Shown here one piece after another: positions 34,940 to 42,694 of a DNA stretch of 64,000 nucleotides (positions within the stretch are counted from its first letter, which is position 1; each line of letters opens with the position of its first letter). The notes beneath the pieces are model-generated. The model made no database searches. It was given only the letters and a program-made list of their open reading frames with translations, and had not been told where the DNA came from. The stretch comes from Aestuariivirga litoralis (GTDB taxonomy: Bacteria > Pseudomonadota > Alphaproteobacteria > Rhizobiales > Aestuariivirgaceae): contig NZ_WAHS01000002.1 of the NCBI RefSeq assembly GCF_015714715.1, positions 806,001 to 870,000 on the forward strand. Reading direction: 5' to 3'. Position numbers and translations under genes: made by a program.

Positions 34940-35323
34940 TCAGGACTGTCTTGCGATCACGTCAATTTCGACGCGTGCGCCCAATGGCAGCTTGGCCACC
35001 TGCACCGTGGTGCGGGCCGGAAAAGGCGCACTGAACATTTTGGCGTAGATGGCGTTCATCGCCGAAAAGTCATTCATGTCGGCCAGAAAGACATTGGCCT
35101 TGATCACGTTGTCAAAGCTAAGGCCGGCCGCACGCAGCACGCTTTTGACATTTTCAAAAGCCTGGTTCGTTTCGGCTTCCAGGCCGCCCGCGACCATTGC
35201 TCCGGTCTTGGGGTCCTGGCCCACCTGACCAGATGCATAGAGAAGCTCACCGGCCCAGACGGCATGTGCGAAGGGCCCGGCAGACGGTGCGAGGTCGGAC
35301 GCGGTGACGGTTGATCGTTTCAT
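34940..35323 (-). CDS. RidA (YjgF/YER057c/UK114) family protein
   Basis: RidA proteins hydrolyse reactive enamine/imine intermediates from PLP enzymes to ketoacids and ammonia. The 127-residue length is standard. AVWAGELLYASGQVGQDPKTG, AFENVKSVLRAAG and the C-terminal PARTTVQVAKLPLGARVEID with the carboxylate-binding arginine are visible. The start at 35323 is the usual N-terminus; an upstream start at 35347 lacks support. It lies divergent from araC, and beside an aminotransferase gene that could supply such intermediates. Confidence 0.9.
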   Translation of the reverse strand: MKRSTVTASDLAPSAGPFAHAVWAGELLYASGQVGQDPKTGAMVAGGLEAETNQAFENVKSVLRAAGLSFDNVIKANVFLADMNDFSAMNAIYAKMFSAPFPARTTVQVAKLPLGARVEIDVIARQS

Positions 35324-35375
35324 TTGGCAGCCTTTCCAACGGCACAAGGGGAACCAGCGTGACGGAACCCCGCGA

Positions 35376-35425
35376 CTTGTCTATACTTTGCATGGATTGA
35401 ACCGGGCTTCTTGTCGGATATTGAC
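35376..35425. promoter_or_regulatory. Two CTTGTC-N5-TTG boxes between ridA and araC
   Basis: CTTGTC-N5-TTTGC at 35376-35391 and CTTGTC-N5-TTGAC at 35410-35425 lie 34 bases apart in the 104-base region between ridA and araC. The second ends 2 bases before the araC start. A third copy lies upstream of the aminotransferase gene. They could be binding half-sites for the AraC-type regulator; only the repetition is seen. Confidence 0.45.
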
Positions 35426-35427
35426 CT

Positions 35428-36258
35428 ATGGCCACGCCACAATTTGAAAGCCCGCTTGACCGGGCCACATTCCGCAAGACCGGCATGTTCGGTGGCTTTG
35501 ACGTGATGTCGGCGCGCTTTGTGCACCACTCTTTCGCGCCCCATACGCATGATGAACTGATGATCGGTGTCATCCATGCTGGCGTGAAGGCATTCCGGCG
35601 CGGAAGGGCAACACAATTTGCCGCGCCGGGAAATCTTTCCGTCGTCAATCCCGGTGAGATGCATACCGGTGAGCGCGAGCAGGGCACCGAGCTGGTTTAC
35701 GGTGCGCTCTATCTACCGCATGCATCTCTGGCGGCAATGTTTCCGGACCAGCCGCTCTCCGGTTCAGCAATCCGGCAACCGGTCATTGAGGACCCGGAAA
35801 TCTGGCAAGGCCTGGCATGCACGCATCATGCGATGATGGCTGGCGGCGACGATGGCGCTGCCGGGGAAGCATTGACCTGGGCCATTGCATTGCTGTTTCA
35901 CCGCTATGGGACAAACACCGTTCCTCAATCCGAAGCGGGCTGCCCAGCTGCGATAAAATCTGCCATTCAATTCATGCAGGCCCGCGCGGGCGATCCTATC
36001 AGCTTGGAAGAAGTGTCGAAAACAGCAGGCATCGGCCTGTTTCATCTCATCCGCCTCTTTCGCAAACACCTTGGCATGACGCCACATGCCTATCTGACCC
36101 AGATTCGCATCTCCAGATCACAGCAGCTTCTCAAGCTGGGTGCCCCGATTGCCCAGATCGCATTGGATGTGGGTTTTGCCGATCAGGCGCATTTCACCAA
36201 GCGCTTCAAACAGCTCACGGGGACGAGTCCCGCGCATTACGCGAAATCGGTCCAGTAG
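35428..36258 (+). CDS. AraC-family transcriptional regulator
   Basis: A 276-residue regulator with an N-terminal cupin-like effector domain (about residues 25-150, with HHSFAPHTHDELMIGVIHAG) and two C-terminal helix-turn-helix motifs: SLEEVSKTAGIGLFHLIRLF, and IAQIALDVGFADQAHFTKRFKQ with the conserved TPHAYL between. The GMTPHAYLTQIRISRSQQLLKLG segment is typical. It sits between the ridA operon and the aminotransferase gene, so it probably regulates this module; the inducer is unknown. Its 3' end overlaps the convergent aminotransferase gene by 44 bases. Confidence 0.92.
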   Translation: MATPQFESPLDRATFRKTGMFGGFDVMSARFVHHSFAPHTHDELMIGVIHAGVKAFRRGRATQFAAPGNLSVVNPGEMHTGEREQGTELVYGALYLPHASLAAMFPDQPLSGSAIRQPVIEDPEIWQGLACTHHAMMAGGDDGAAGEALTWAIALLFHRYGTNTVPQSEAGCPAAIKSAIQFMQARAGDPISLEEVSKTAGIGLFHLIRLFRKHLGMTPHAYLTQIRISRSQQLLKLGAPIAQIALDVGFADQAHFTKRFKQLTGTSPAHYAKSVQ

Positions 36259-37405
36259 AAGCTGTAGCTTTGAGCACCGAGGACAATGTCTCCAAGGCTG
36301 AGGGCAGGATGCTGATCGGCAAATAGCCAAAGCCAAGTCGCAGGACAGACGAAGATTCACCAAACCAGGCGCCATTGCCGATTTGAAGTTCGGCCTTTGG
36401 GAGAGCCGACCAGAATCTGGCAACGCCATCTGCGTCGAAGGCGCTGGCCTTCAGCCTCAGGCAACAGAGCGCACCGCCATCCGGCTTGACCCACTCCACA
36501 AAGCTTTTGTTGCTTTCGATCCAACCGGCAACTTGGGAAAGCCCTTCCGCAAGCAGGCTGCGCCGCGCGGCGAGGATGTTCTCGCGATTTTCCAAAACGA
36601 CTGCCGCCAGGGTTTCGTCAAGGGTCGAGCCGGACAGCACGATGTTCATTTTTGCAATGGTGATCCGATCACGAAGGTCGCGATCCCTGATGGTGAGCCA
36701 GCCGACCCTGAGGCCCGGAGCACCATGGGCCTTGGACACAGATCCACCCGTGATGACCTTCTCATCGAGATGGGCAGCGCTGGGCGGTGGGACGCTGTCG
36801 CCATAGGTGGCATCGCGGTAGATCTCGTCGATGAAGAGGCGTGCGGTTGGCGCCTTGGTGCGCATCACATCGAGGATGGCCTTGATCTCCTGCAGCCCGG
36901 TGAAAACGCCGCTGGGGTTTTGCGGGCTGGCGATGCTGACGAGTTTGGTGCGTTCGTTGAGAAGCGGCGCAATCAAATCCGCTGTCAGCTTGTAACCCCG
37001 GTCAAAGGCTAATCTGCATTCGCGCACAATGGCCCCAGCGCCCAGAAGCGAGTCGCGCGCGACCGGGAAGCAGGGCGTGGCAATGACCACTTCATCCCCG
37101 GGGCGGCAAAGTTCGAGCGCCAGCAGAAACAGGCCGAGTGCCGTGCCTTGCGTGGTGACCACTTCCTCCGGCGCAACCCCTGTCAGCGCTGCAACACACG
37201 ATCGAAGGCGGGGCAGGCCGACAGATGAACCATATCCCAATTTGAGGCAGTCCAGCGCCGCGGCGCCCCCGGCCATTTCGAGGATCTCGCCGAAAGTCAG
37301 GTCCTGCGCGGTGCTTTCAGCCAGGTTGTAGCGCCGGTTGATATCCAGCAGCGAGATGATCTCGTTATAGGGAAAGCGCCCCTTCCAATTTGAACTGCCA
37401 GTCAT
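36215..37405 (-). CDS. Class I/II PLP-dependent aminotransferase
   Basis: A 396-residue fold-type I aminotransferase. The segment TTQGTALGLFLLAL binds the PLP phosphate, IASPQNPSGVFTG matches the conserved NPxG motif, FIDEIYRDATYG holds the aspartate and tyrosine near the cofactor, and the Schiff-base lysine is in TGGSVSKAHGAPGLRVGW; the carboxylate arginine lies near LRLGFGY. Substrate is not deducible. It may produce the imine or ketoacid handled by RidA and the FAH enzyme. Its last 14 codons are antisense to the end of araC. Confidence 0.88.
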   Translation of the reverse strand: MTGSSNWKGRFPYNEIISLLDINRRYNLAESTAQDLTFGEILEMAGGAAALDCLKLGYGSSVGLPRLRSCVAALTGVAPEEVVTTQGTALGLFLLALELCRPGDEVVIATPCFPVARDSLLGAGAIVRECRLAFDRGYKLTADLIAPLLNERTKLVSIASPQNPSGVFTGLQEIKAILDVMRTKAPTARLFIDEIYRDATYGDSVPPPSAAHLDEKVITGGSVSKAHGAPGLRVGWLTIRDRDLRDRITIAKMNIVLSGSTLDETLAAVVLENRENILAARRSLLAEGLSQVAGWIESNKSFVEWVKPDGGALCCLRLKASAFDADGVARFWSALPKAELQIGNGAWFGESSSVLRLGFGYLPISILPSALETLSSVLKATASTGPISRNARDSSP

Positions 37406-37459
37406 GCCACCCTCATGTTTTCAATGAAGTGGGCGTTAGACCTCCGGGCAGTCCGGCGT

Positions 37460-37475
37460 CTTGTCGAAAGTTGCC
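37460..37475. promoter_or_regulatory. Third CTTGTC-N5-TTG box, upstream of the aminotransferase gene
   Basis: CTTGTC-N5-TTGCC at 37460-37475 lies 55 bases before the aminotransferase start. It has the same orientation as the two boxes between ridA and araC, so the module may be under one regulator. Confidence 0.4.
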
Positions 37476-37505
37476 ATGACCCCCACTTGCGCTACCCCCG
37501 TCCCG

Positions 37506-37980
37506 ATGACCAATAAAGTCCTGATCAAGACCTAAGGCTGCCAGATGAATGTCTATGATTCGTCACGCATGCGCGATGTGCTGGCGCCCTTGGGCTATGA
37601 TGAAACCACCAGCGTGGACGAAGCTGATTTCGTCATCCTCAACACCTGCCACATCCGCGAGAAGGCCGCCGACAAAGTCTATTCCGAACTCGGCAAATTG
37701 CGCGACATGAAGGAAGAGCGCGCGGCCGGCGGCAAGGAGATGCTGATCGCGGTCGCAGCCTGCGTGGGCCAGGCCGAGGGCGGCGAGATCATCAAGCGCA
37801 ACAAGGGCGTTGATCTTGTCTTTGGCCCGCAAACCTATCACCGCTTGCCGGAGCTGATGAAGCAGCGCGCCGAGCAGGGCCGCGCCGTGGTCGAAACCGA
37901 ATTCGCGGTTGAACGCAAATTTGAAGGCTTGGCCTCGGCACCGCAAGCCATCGGCTCGGTCGCATCCTTCCTCACCATCC
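37506..37980 (+). pseudogene. Truncated miaB copy with an early stop codon
   Basis: The first 158 codons of miaB recur here. The start region reads MTNKVLIKT, then the codon equivalent to the tyrosine of TYGCQMN is TAA at 37533-37535. A reading frame resumes at the ATG at 37545. Bases 37515-37657 match intact miaB (41336 onward) with a single difference, the stop mutation; later parts diverge by roughly 10%. Copying ends at codon 158 (FLTI), just before the three radical-SAM cysteines, and joins a plsC tail. It cannot make functional MiaB. Confidence 0.92.
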
Positions 37981-38084
37981 ATGTACCGTTGCGGCCTTCG
38001 GACTTCAAGGATCGCAAGGCGCTGGCAGCGGCGGCAAGGCGAGTTATGGGAGGCAGTGGGGAGATCCGAGATTTTCGGTTGTGA
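37981..38084 (+). pseudogene. Diverged 3' fragment of plsC fused to the miaB fragment
   Basis: In frame with the miaB fragment, residues [20 protein letters not shown] correspond to the C-terminal [20 protein letters not shown] of intact plsC at 33040-33148, including a stop codon at a similar distance. The copy differs from local plsC at many positions, so it comes from a diverged relative or an old duplication. The joint lies in a shared CACCATCCA-like sequence, suggesting recombination at microhomology. If translated from 37545, it would end a 179-residue chimera. Confidence 0.85.
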
Positions 38085-38186
38085 AACGTTGACACAATTC
38101 CAAAATTACAAGTCCAGGTAGCGGGTGATATCGCAATTTTAACCCTACTGATGAACTAAGCCGTAATTGCGTAAAATTGTAATCAT

Positions 38187-38230
38187 CCTCTTATCCATCG
38201 AGAATTTATCTGCCGCTCTCGATAAGAGGG
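38187..38230 (+). promoter_or_regulatory. Hairpin covering the ribosome-binding site of the autotransporter gene
   Basis: CCTCTTATC plus GAGA (38187-38203, with 4 bulged bases) pairs with TCTCGATAAGAGG (38217-38229). The 3' arm contains AAGAGGG, the only Shine-Dalgarno-like sequence before the ATG at 38237. A structured leader that limits translation, or responds to temperature or a regulator, is possible. Confidence 0.45.
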
Positions 38231-38236
38231 TTTGCG

Positions 38237-41203
38237 ATGATGTATTTGTTAAAACGGGCAAAATATTTTGCGTTTGCTGGTTTGGTTTCCGGTTTGATTT
38301 CGTGTCTGCCTGCTCAACGCGCGTTGGCGAGCAGCCTGGCTTTGACCGCTGACCACCAAAGCATCACACTGGTCAGCGGCATGACCGGGTTCCCAGCCAC
38401 AAGCCTCACTGTATCTGGAACTTTTGGCGCTTACTACAGCATCGGCACAACCGGTTGCTTGTCCAATAATCCCTTTGTCGCGCATTCGACCAACAACGAT
38501 GTCTTGCTTCTGGACGCGGTGGCCAATTGCTCCGTCACTTTGACGGTGACCGGCAGCAACCACGCCTCGGCATCAACCACGATAGATGTCACTGTGACCC
38601 CGCACGCAGTCGTTGCGAATGCATCGGCACAGCTGAAAAGCAAATTGCTGGCAACTCCGTTCCAACCTGTGTCTGCCACGGGCGCCAGCAACACGGTGCT
38701 GCATTACGCCGTATCGCCAGCACTTCCTGCAGGTCTTGTGATTGACGAGGCGACCGGCATGATCAGCGGTACGCCCACTGAAACATCAGGTGTAGCGACC
38801 TATGCCGTAAACGTAACCGATGATGGCGGCAACAGCGACTCTGGAGACTTCATGCTCTCGGTGGCGCCGCCCATTACGGTAAGCACAGATATTCCCAGCA
38901 CGACCTTTCAAACCGGCGAGGCCAACAGCTTCACGCCGCTGAGCGTGACTGACGGCACCGCGCCCTATCAGTTTGCCGTCTCACCTGCATTGCCGGCGGG
39001 ATTGTCTCTGGACACTTCAACCGGCACAATAAATGGTGCACCGCTTTCTGCTACGCCGACCACGACCCATACCATGACGGTGACTGACGCGAATGGCATT
39101 GCAGCCACTGGGGATTTTGATCTGGAAGTGGTGACAGCACTTTCTGCAACGGTCGTGAACGCGACAGCTCATATGCAAATCGGAAGCAGCGCAAATTTCA
39201 CACCACTTGCGGTTTCGGATGGTACAGCGCCCTACATGTTTTCTGTAACACCCGCTTTGCCAAATGGCCTGACATTCGACAGTGCAACAGGCGATATTGC
39301 GGGAACGCCATTGGCTGCAGCTTCAGCGCATGACTATGTGGTGCATGTTCAGGATGCCCATGGCTTCAGCGTGTCCGGCCAATTTTCGCTGTCGGTCAGT
39401 TCTCCGCTTTCATCGGCGACGAATGGGGGCAGTATTGTCCTGCAGGCTGGTGCTGCTGCGACGCCCTTCGCGCCGATCACGGTCTCGGGTGGAACCGGCC
39501 CCTTCAGCTACCAGATCAACCCAGCATTGCCGTCAGGCCTGACTCTGGATGGAGCAACCGGACAGGTCAGTGGCGCGCCACTTTCCGCCGCCCCTGCGAC
39601 GACTTATGCCGTCACCGTGAGTGATGCACACAACTTCACGTCTCAAGCAGATTTTGATCTGGAAGTGGTCACCGCGCTTACGGCAACAGTTGCAACCAGC
39701 ACAACCCATTTGCAGATTGGTGCCGAAGCTCATTTCACGCCCGTTACCGCAGCATTGGGAACAGCTCCCTATGTCTTTTCAGTCACGCCGAACCTGCCGA
39801 CGGGGCTCACACTGAACAGCAGCACGGGCGAAATCAGCGGAACACCCACCGCTTCTGCACCTGCCCACAGCTATACGATGCATATCCAGGACGCTCACGG
39901 TTTCAGCGCCTTAGGTCAATTCGCGCTGTCCGTTAGCTATGCCGTGTCGTTGACGGAAAACGTGAGCAGCATCGTCCTGCAGGCTGCGATAGAAGCCACG
40001 CCCTTCACACCCATCGAAGCAACGGGCGGCACGGCACCCTATCATTATCAGATTGCCCCGGATCTGCCGCCCGGACTTAGCATGAACATTTCGACGGGTC
40101 AGATCAGCGGCATGCCAAGCACAGTGTCTCCCGATGTGGTTTTCATAGTGTCCGTGACAGACAGCAACCCGGTGACACCCGAAACGCACCAGGCAAGCTT
40201 CCATTTGTCGGTTTCTGCATCTGCCAAGAGCAATGAAGTTTCCGGCCTGCAACAGACGGGCAGCCAGATTTCGGCTGAAACATCAGCCACCGTTGTCCAT
40301 TCAATGCTTGATGACATGATTGGCAGCGCCATGGGTGGCAACTTTTCACCGTTCTCTGCCAATGAAGCGCAGGTGGCCCTGATGGTTGCACCCGGAATGC
40401 AAACCCCAGAAGGCCGGATCACGCCGACATCCGACACGACTTCAGCGGGCGTGACGAGCGGCAGTCCCTGGCGCATTTGGCTGAATGGCCGTTATACGCG
40501 CATCGGTTCGGGCAACCTGAGTGGTAACCAGCTCAATGGCTTGTTTGGAGTCACCTATCTCCTCAGCCCTAATCAACTGGCAGGCCTGTTTGCGGGCTAT
40601 GAAACATTCAACTACTCATCCGCCACCGGCAGCACATTCCAGGGAAACGGAATTACCGTGGGTGCCTTGGTCGCAGGCACATTTGATGACCATCTCAAGC
40701 TGGACGGACGGCTTCTCACAACTTTGGCCAACTACAATGTGACATCAGGCCTGGCCACGGGCAACCTACAGGCTCACCGCCTGGGTGCAGAAGTCTCTGC
40801 CAGCTATGTTTTCAAAAGCGGGCCCAATTCAATTTCACCCTTCATCAAAAGTTCAATGTTGATGGAATGGCAGGGCGCTTATACCGATAGCCTCACGACA
40901 TTTCACGCTGGCCAGTATTTTGCTGAGGGCACATTGTCGCCGGGTGTGCAGTTTTCCCACACGATACGTCTCGACAACGGCGATACATTCACGCCCTATA
41001 TTTCCGCGGCCGCCAATCTGACGTTTGGAAACACCAACCTGGTGGGTTTTGCTGGCCAGCACGGCATAGGCGGGCGTTTTATGGGTGGCATCAACTACCG
41101 GACGGCAGGTGGCACAACGCTGGGATTGCAGGCCGACTACACCGGCATCGGCCGTGACCTGCTGACCCAAACCTATGAAGCGACGCTGACGATTCCCTTC
41201 TGA
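38237..41203 (+). CDS. Autotransporter with six Ig-like (He_PIG) repeats
   Basis: A 988-residue secreted protein. A signal peptide ends near residue 33 (ALA-SS). Residues about 135-660 hold six repeats of a bacterial Ig-like type, each with YxVSPALPAGL, then TG-x-I-SGTP and a closing VTDxxG strand. A linker leads to a C-terminal beta-barrel (about 745-988) that begins SPWRIWLNGRYTRIG and ends in phenylalanine (ATLTIPF), as outer-membrane barrels do. It is a type V secretion passenger-plus-translocator design, probably an adhesin; no protease motif is visible in the passenger. It lies between a plsC fragment and miaB. A second ATG at 38240 is possible. Confidence 0.86.
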   Translation: MMYLLKRAKYFAFAGLVSGLISCLPAQRALASSLALTADHQSITLVSGMTGFPATSLTVSGTFGAYYSIGTTGCLSNNPFVAHSTNNDVLLLDAVANCSVTLTVTGSNHASASTTIDVTVTPHAVVANASAQLKSKLLATPFQPVSATGASNTVLHYAVSPALPAGLVIDEATGMISGTPTETSGVATYAVNVTDDGGNSDSGDFMLSVAPPITVSTDIPSTTFQTGEANSFTPLSVTDGTAPYQFAVSPALPAGLSLDTSTGTINGAPLSATPTTTHTMTVTDANGIAATGDFDLEVVTALSATVVNATAHMQIGSSANFTPLAVSDGTAPYMFSVTPALPNGLTFDSATGDIAGTPLAAASAHDYVVHVQDAHGFSVSGQFSLSVSSPLSSATNGGSIVLQAGAAATPFAPITVSGGTGPFSYQINPALPSGLTLDGATGQVSGAPLSAAPATTYAVTVSDAHNFTSQADFDLEVVTALTATVATSTTHLQIGAEAHFTPVTAALGTAPYVFSVTPNLPTGLTLNSSTGEISGTPTASAPAHSYTMHIQDAHGFSALGQFALSVSYAVSLTENVSSIVLQAAIEATPFTPIEATGGTAPYHYQIAPDLPPGLSMNISTGQISGMPSTVSPDVVFIVSVTDSNPVTPETHQASFHLSVSASAKSNEVSGLQQTGSQISAETSATVVHSMLDDMIGSAMGGNFSPFSANEAQVALMVAPGMQTPEGRITPTSDTTSAGVTSGSPWRIWLNGRYTRIGSGNLSGNQLNGLFGVTYLLSPNQLAGLFAGYETFNYSSATGSTFQGNGITVGALVAGTFDDHLKLDGRLLTTLANYNVTSGLATGNLQAHRLGAEVSASYVFKSGPNSISPFIKSSMLMEWQGAYTDSLTTFHAGQYFAEGTLSPGVQFSHTIRLDNGDTFTPYISAAANLTFGNTNLVGFAGQHGIGGRFMGGINYRTAGGTTLGLQADYTGIGRDLLTQTYEATLTIPF
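38640..40220 (+). repeat. Six tandem Ig-like repeats, four forming a duplicated 179-codon pair
   Basis: The repeats are marked by ATGMISGTP, STGTINGAP, ATGDIAGTP, ATGQVSGAP, STGEISGTP and STGQISGMP. Repeats 2 and 4 share DFDLEVVTAL, and repeats 3 and 5 share QDAHGFS and GQF-LSVS; the distance between equivalent points is 537 bases (39113 to 39650), exactly 179 codons. Thus a two-domain block was duplicated after the single domain had already repeated. Confidence 0.8.
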
Positions 41204-41326
41204 GGGAATGAGCCCAGCGATGCCCAATAATGTGGGGCGCGAATTGTTTCCCTGACAATTCAGCCTCAGACGGCCCGCCATATCCCAGCCTTCATTTCCC
41301 CCATGAAATCGGCTAGGTCCCTCTGC

Positions 41327-42667
41327 ATGACCAAGAAAGTCCTGATCAAGACCTATGGCTGCCAGATGAATGTCTATGATTCGTCACGCATGCGCGATGT
41401 GCTGGCGCCCTTGGGCTATGATGAAACCACCAGCGTGGACGAAGCTGATTTCGTCATCCTCAACACCTGCCACATCCGTGAAAAGGCAGCCGACAAAGTC
41501 TATTCCGAACTCGGCAAATTGCGCGACATGAAGGAAGCCCGTGCCACAGACGGCAGGGAGATGCTGATTGCGGTGGCCGGCTGCGTGGGCCAGGCCGAAG
41601 GTGGCGAGATCATCAAGCGCAATAAGGGCGTTGATCTAGTGTTCGGACCACAGACCTATCATCGCCTGCCGGAGCTGATGAAGCAGCGTGCCGAACAAGG
41701 CCGCGCCGTGGTCGAAACCGAATTCCAGGTGGAACGCAAATTCGAAGGCTTGGCCTCGGCACCGCAAGCCATCGGCTCGGTTGCCTCCTTCCTCACCATC
41801 CAGGAAGGTTGCGATAAATTCTGCACCTTCTGTGTGGTGCCCTATACGCGCGGTGCGGAATTCTCGCGGCCTGTTGCCCAGATTCTTGAAGAGGCCCGCA
41901 AACTCGCCGCCAAGGGCGTGCGCGAAGTCACTCTGCTGGGCCAGAATGTGAATGCCTATCGCGGCGAAGGTGGCAATGGCCCGGAGAGTCTGGCTGGCCT
42001 CGTCACCCGCCTGTCACAGATTTCCGGCATTGAACGCATCAGATATGTCACCAGCCACCCGCGCGATATGAGTGATGATTTGATTGCGGCCCATGCCAGC
42101 AACGAAAAACTGATGCCCTATCTGCATCTGCCCATCCAGTCCGGCAATGACCGCGTGTTGAAGGCGATGAACCGCGGCCATTCCGTGTCGCATTACATGA
42201 ACATCATTGACCGTATCCGCAAAGCCCGCCCCGATATTGCTTTGTCCGGCGATTTTATCGTGGGCTTCCCCGGCGAGACCGAAGAAGAATTCGACGACAC
42301 GCTGAAAGTGGTCGCCGATGTGGGCTACGCCTCGGCCTATAGCTTTAAATATTCGCCCCGGCCCGGAACGCCCGCCGCCGAAAAAACCAATCAAGTGCCG
42401 GAAAAGGCCAAGAATGAACGCTTGGCCCGCCTGCAAAGCCTGATTTTGCAGCAGACAGCGACTTTCAACGCGTCCTGCGTCGGCAAGACATTTCCGGTGC
42501 TTCTGGAGAAGCCCGGCCGCCAGCAAGATCAATTGATTGGCAGATCGCCCTATTTACAGTCGGTCCATCTGCCGTCTGACGGTCTTAAAATTGGTGATAT
42601 TGCTCCCATATCCATCAAGGCTGTTGGCCCCAACTCACTTTCGGGGCAGTATAGCCCCATCACTTGA
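41327..42667 (+). CDS. miaB: tRNA-2-methylthio-N6-dimethylallyladenosine synthase MiaB
   Basis: MiaB is a radical-SAM methylthiotransferase that converts i6A37 of tRNA to ms2i6A37. The auxiliary cluster cysteines are C12, C48 and C86; the radical-SAM cluster is C162, C166 and C169 in [16 protein letters not shown]-binding domain follows at the C-terminus (about 380-446). The start at 41327 gives the conserved [15 protein letters not shown]; an in-frame ATG at 41303 would add 8 residues. miaB-phoH-ybeY-corC is a conserved order. Confidence 0.96.
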   Translation: MTKKVLIKTYGCQMNVYDSSRMRDVLAPLGYDETTSVDEADFVILNTCHIREKAADKVYSELGKLRDMKEARATDGREMLIAVAGCVGQAEGGEIIKRNKGVDLVFGPQTYHRLPELMKQRAEQGRAVVETEFQVERKFEGLASAPQAIGSVASFLTIQEGCDKFCTFCVVPYTRGAEFSRPVAQILEEARKLAAKGVREVTLLGQNVNAYRGEGGNGPESLAGLVTRLSQISGIERIRYVTSHPRDMSDDLIAAHASNEKLMPYLHLPIQSGNDRVLKAMNRGHSVSHYMNIIDRIRKARPDIALSGDFIVGFPGETEEEFDDTLKVVADVGYASAYSFKYSPRPGTPAAEKTNQVPEKAKNERLARLQSLILQQTATFNASCVGKTFPVLLEKPGRQQDQLIGRSPYLQSVHLPSDGLKIGDIAPISIKAVGPNSLSGQYSPIT

Positions 42668-42694
42668 GTCTTTTCGCAAAGGAGCCTCGCACTT

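Noticed and set aside
37545-38084. Second functional miaB gene
   Set aside because: The true start is cut off by a TAA and the copy ends before the radical-SAM cysteines, so it cannot be an active enzyme.
38640-40220. CRISPR or short tandem DNA repeats
   Set aside because: The repetition is at the protein-domain level, with diverged bases and units of about 90 codons.
33149-41326. Integrative element or prophage
   Set aside because: No integrase, transposase, tRNA target or terminal direct repeats of the usual kind are seen; the flanks are core-gene fragments instead.
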